Source of the DNA: Cyanobacteria bacterium UBA5018
Lineage (GTDB): Bacteria > Cyanobacteriota > Cyanobacteriia > PCC-6307 > Cyanobiaceae
Assembly: GCA_002396505.1 (NCBI GenBank)
Contig: DGYA01000029.1
Coordinates: forward strand, 565 to 13,730
DNA: 13,166 bases
Reading direction: 5' to 3'
In this document: positions 12,887 to 13,166 of the stretch, piece by piece
Position numbering within the stretch: position 1 is the stretch's first letter
How the letters are laid out: each line of letters opens with the position of its first letter
Translations under genes and position numbers: made by a program
Notes under the pieces: model-generated
The model's database searches: none
Told to the model about the DNA's origin: nothing
Seen by the model: only the letters and a program-made list of their open reading frames with translations

Positions 12887-13024
12887 ATGGAAGGTGCCGC
12901 TCAAACTCGTTTTCAGATTGCTCAGCAGCGTGTTGATTCAACGGAATGCGAGCAGATCCTTTGGATGCATGCCGCCCATAAGGGCCATTGGCGCGTAGCT
13001 TTCGATCGCCTTGGCAAGGCCTGA
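12887..13024 (+). CDS. Short ORF, possibly 3' part of a truncated gene
   Basis: From the first in-frame ATG this encodes 45 residues, starting MEGAAQTRFQIAQQ and ending in WRVAFDRLGKA. The frame stays open upstream to 12734 with protein-like composition (an Ala/Glu/Val-rich run) but without any ATG, GTG or TTG, which suggests that a longer gene has lost its start or suffered a frameshift. A short frame from the ATG at 12730 (29 codons, CxxC near residue 14) runs through the same place in another frame and could be the missing N-terminus. I recognise no family. The stop lies 16 nt before the next start, an operon-like spacing. Confidence 0.4.
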   Translation: MEGAAQTRFQIAQQRVDSTECEQILWMHAAHKGHWRVAFDRLGKA

Positions 13025-13040
13025 TCTAGGCGAGGGAGGC

Positions 13041-13166
13041 ATGAATCTCTGCGATGCTCTAATTGGAGCAGCAGTTGCTCTTTGCCTGAATCCGGTGGGG
13101 CTTGAGTTTGCGACAACTCGTGATGGGCAAGTGGTTAATCTATGCTGGCGTCCCCTGAAGTGGTGT
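13041..13166 (+). CDS. 5' part of an unidentified gene cut by window edge
   Basis: An ATG at 13041 is preceded by GAGGGAGG, a strong but closely spaced ribosome-binding sequence, and opens a frame that runs 42 codons to the end of the window without a stop. The visible residues begin MNLCDALIGAAVALCL and continue with a polar stretch around TTRDGQVVN, then Trp/Cys-rich residues. The hydrophobic start could be a membrane segment or signal region. It follows the preceding short ORF by 16 nt on the same strand. I cannot name a family from this fragment. Confidence 0.5.
   Translation, partial: MNLCDALIGAAVALCLNPVGLEFATTRDGQVVNLCWRPLKWC

Noticed and set aside
12660..13116. Minus-strand frames of 63 and 64 codons near the right edge
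   Set aside because: They lack domains and convincing ribosome-binding sites, and they oppose the plus-strand frames that show better coding character.

Overview
The window looks like chromosomal DNA of a freshwater-type picocyanobacterium (Cyanobium, Synechococcus or Vulcanococcus group). Three things suggest this: high GC content, protein sequences typical of that group (long NusB, DUF502 protein, HpsJ-like protein, Ala/Pro-rich FtsY), and a gene order familiar from marine and freshwater Synechococcus/Prochlorococcus. No rRNA, tRNA, CRISPR array, insertion sequence or integrase gene is visible.

Positions 276-10681 are ordinary, densely packed core genome. On the minus strand, an HpsJ-like membrane protein, a DUF502 membrane protein, nusB (transcription antitermination in rRNA synthesis) and ftsY (signal-recognition-particle receptor) run head to tail; the last two junctions share a TGATG stop/start. 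Diverging from this block with a 34-nt gap are queG (last step of queuosine tRNA modification), a signal-peptide TPR protein and a type IIA topoisomerase A subunit of the GyrA/ParC family. The topoisomerase gene converges, with only 3 nt between stop codons, on a family-4 glycosyltransferase that resembles the cyanobacterial tetrahydrobiopterin glucosyltransferase. A SAM-dependent methyltransferase is transcribed divergently from that gene.

From about 10682 to the right edge the character changes: base composition is more AT-rich and mixed, gene density is low, and genes are small and unrelated to the core block. Here a promoterless-looking gene for a CBS-domain protein with a HEPN-like R-x4-H motif is followed 10 nt later by a site with the architecture of an integron attC recombination site, including the L-box stem with one extrahelical base. 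A weaker attC-like site precedes the gene. Next come a small lipoprotein gene, a decayed attC-like stretch, a short ORF and the start of another gene cut by the window edge. The best reading is an array of integron-type gene cassettes (a CALIN, or the far end of a chromosomal integron) next to the core genes. This is inference from sequence structure; no integrase is in the window.

Positions 1-275, downstream of ftsY, are AT-richer and hold no gene that I can support.
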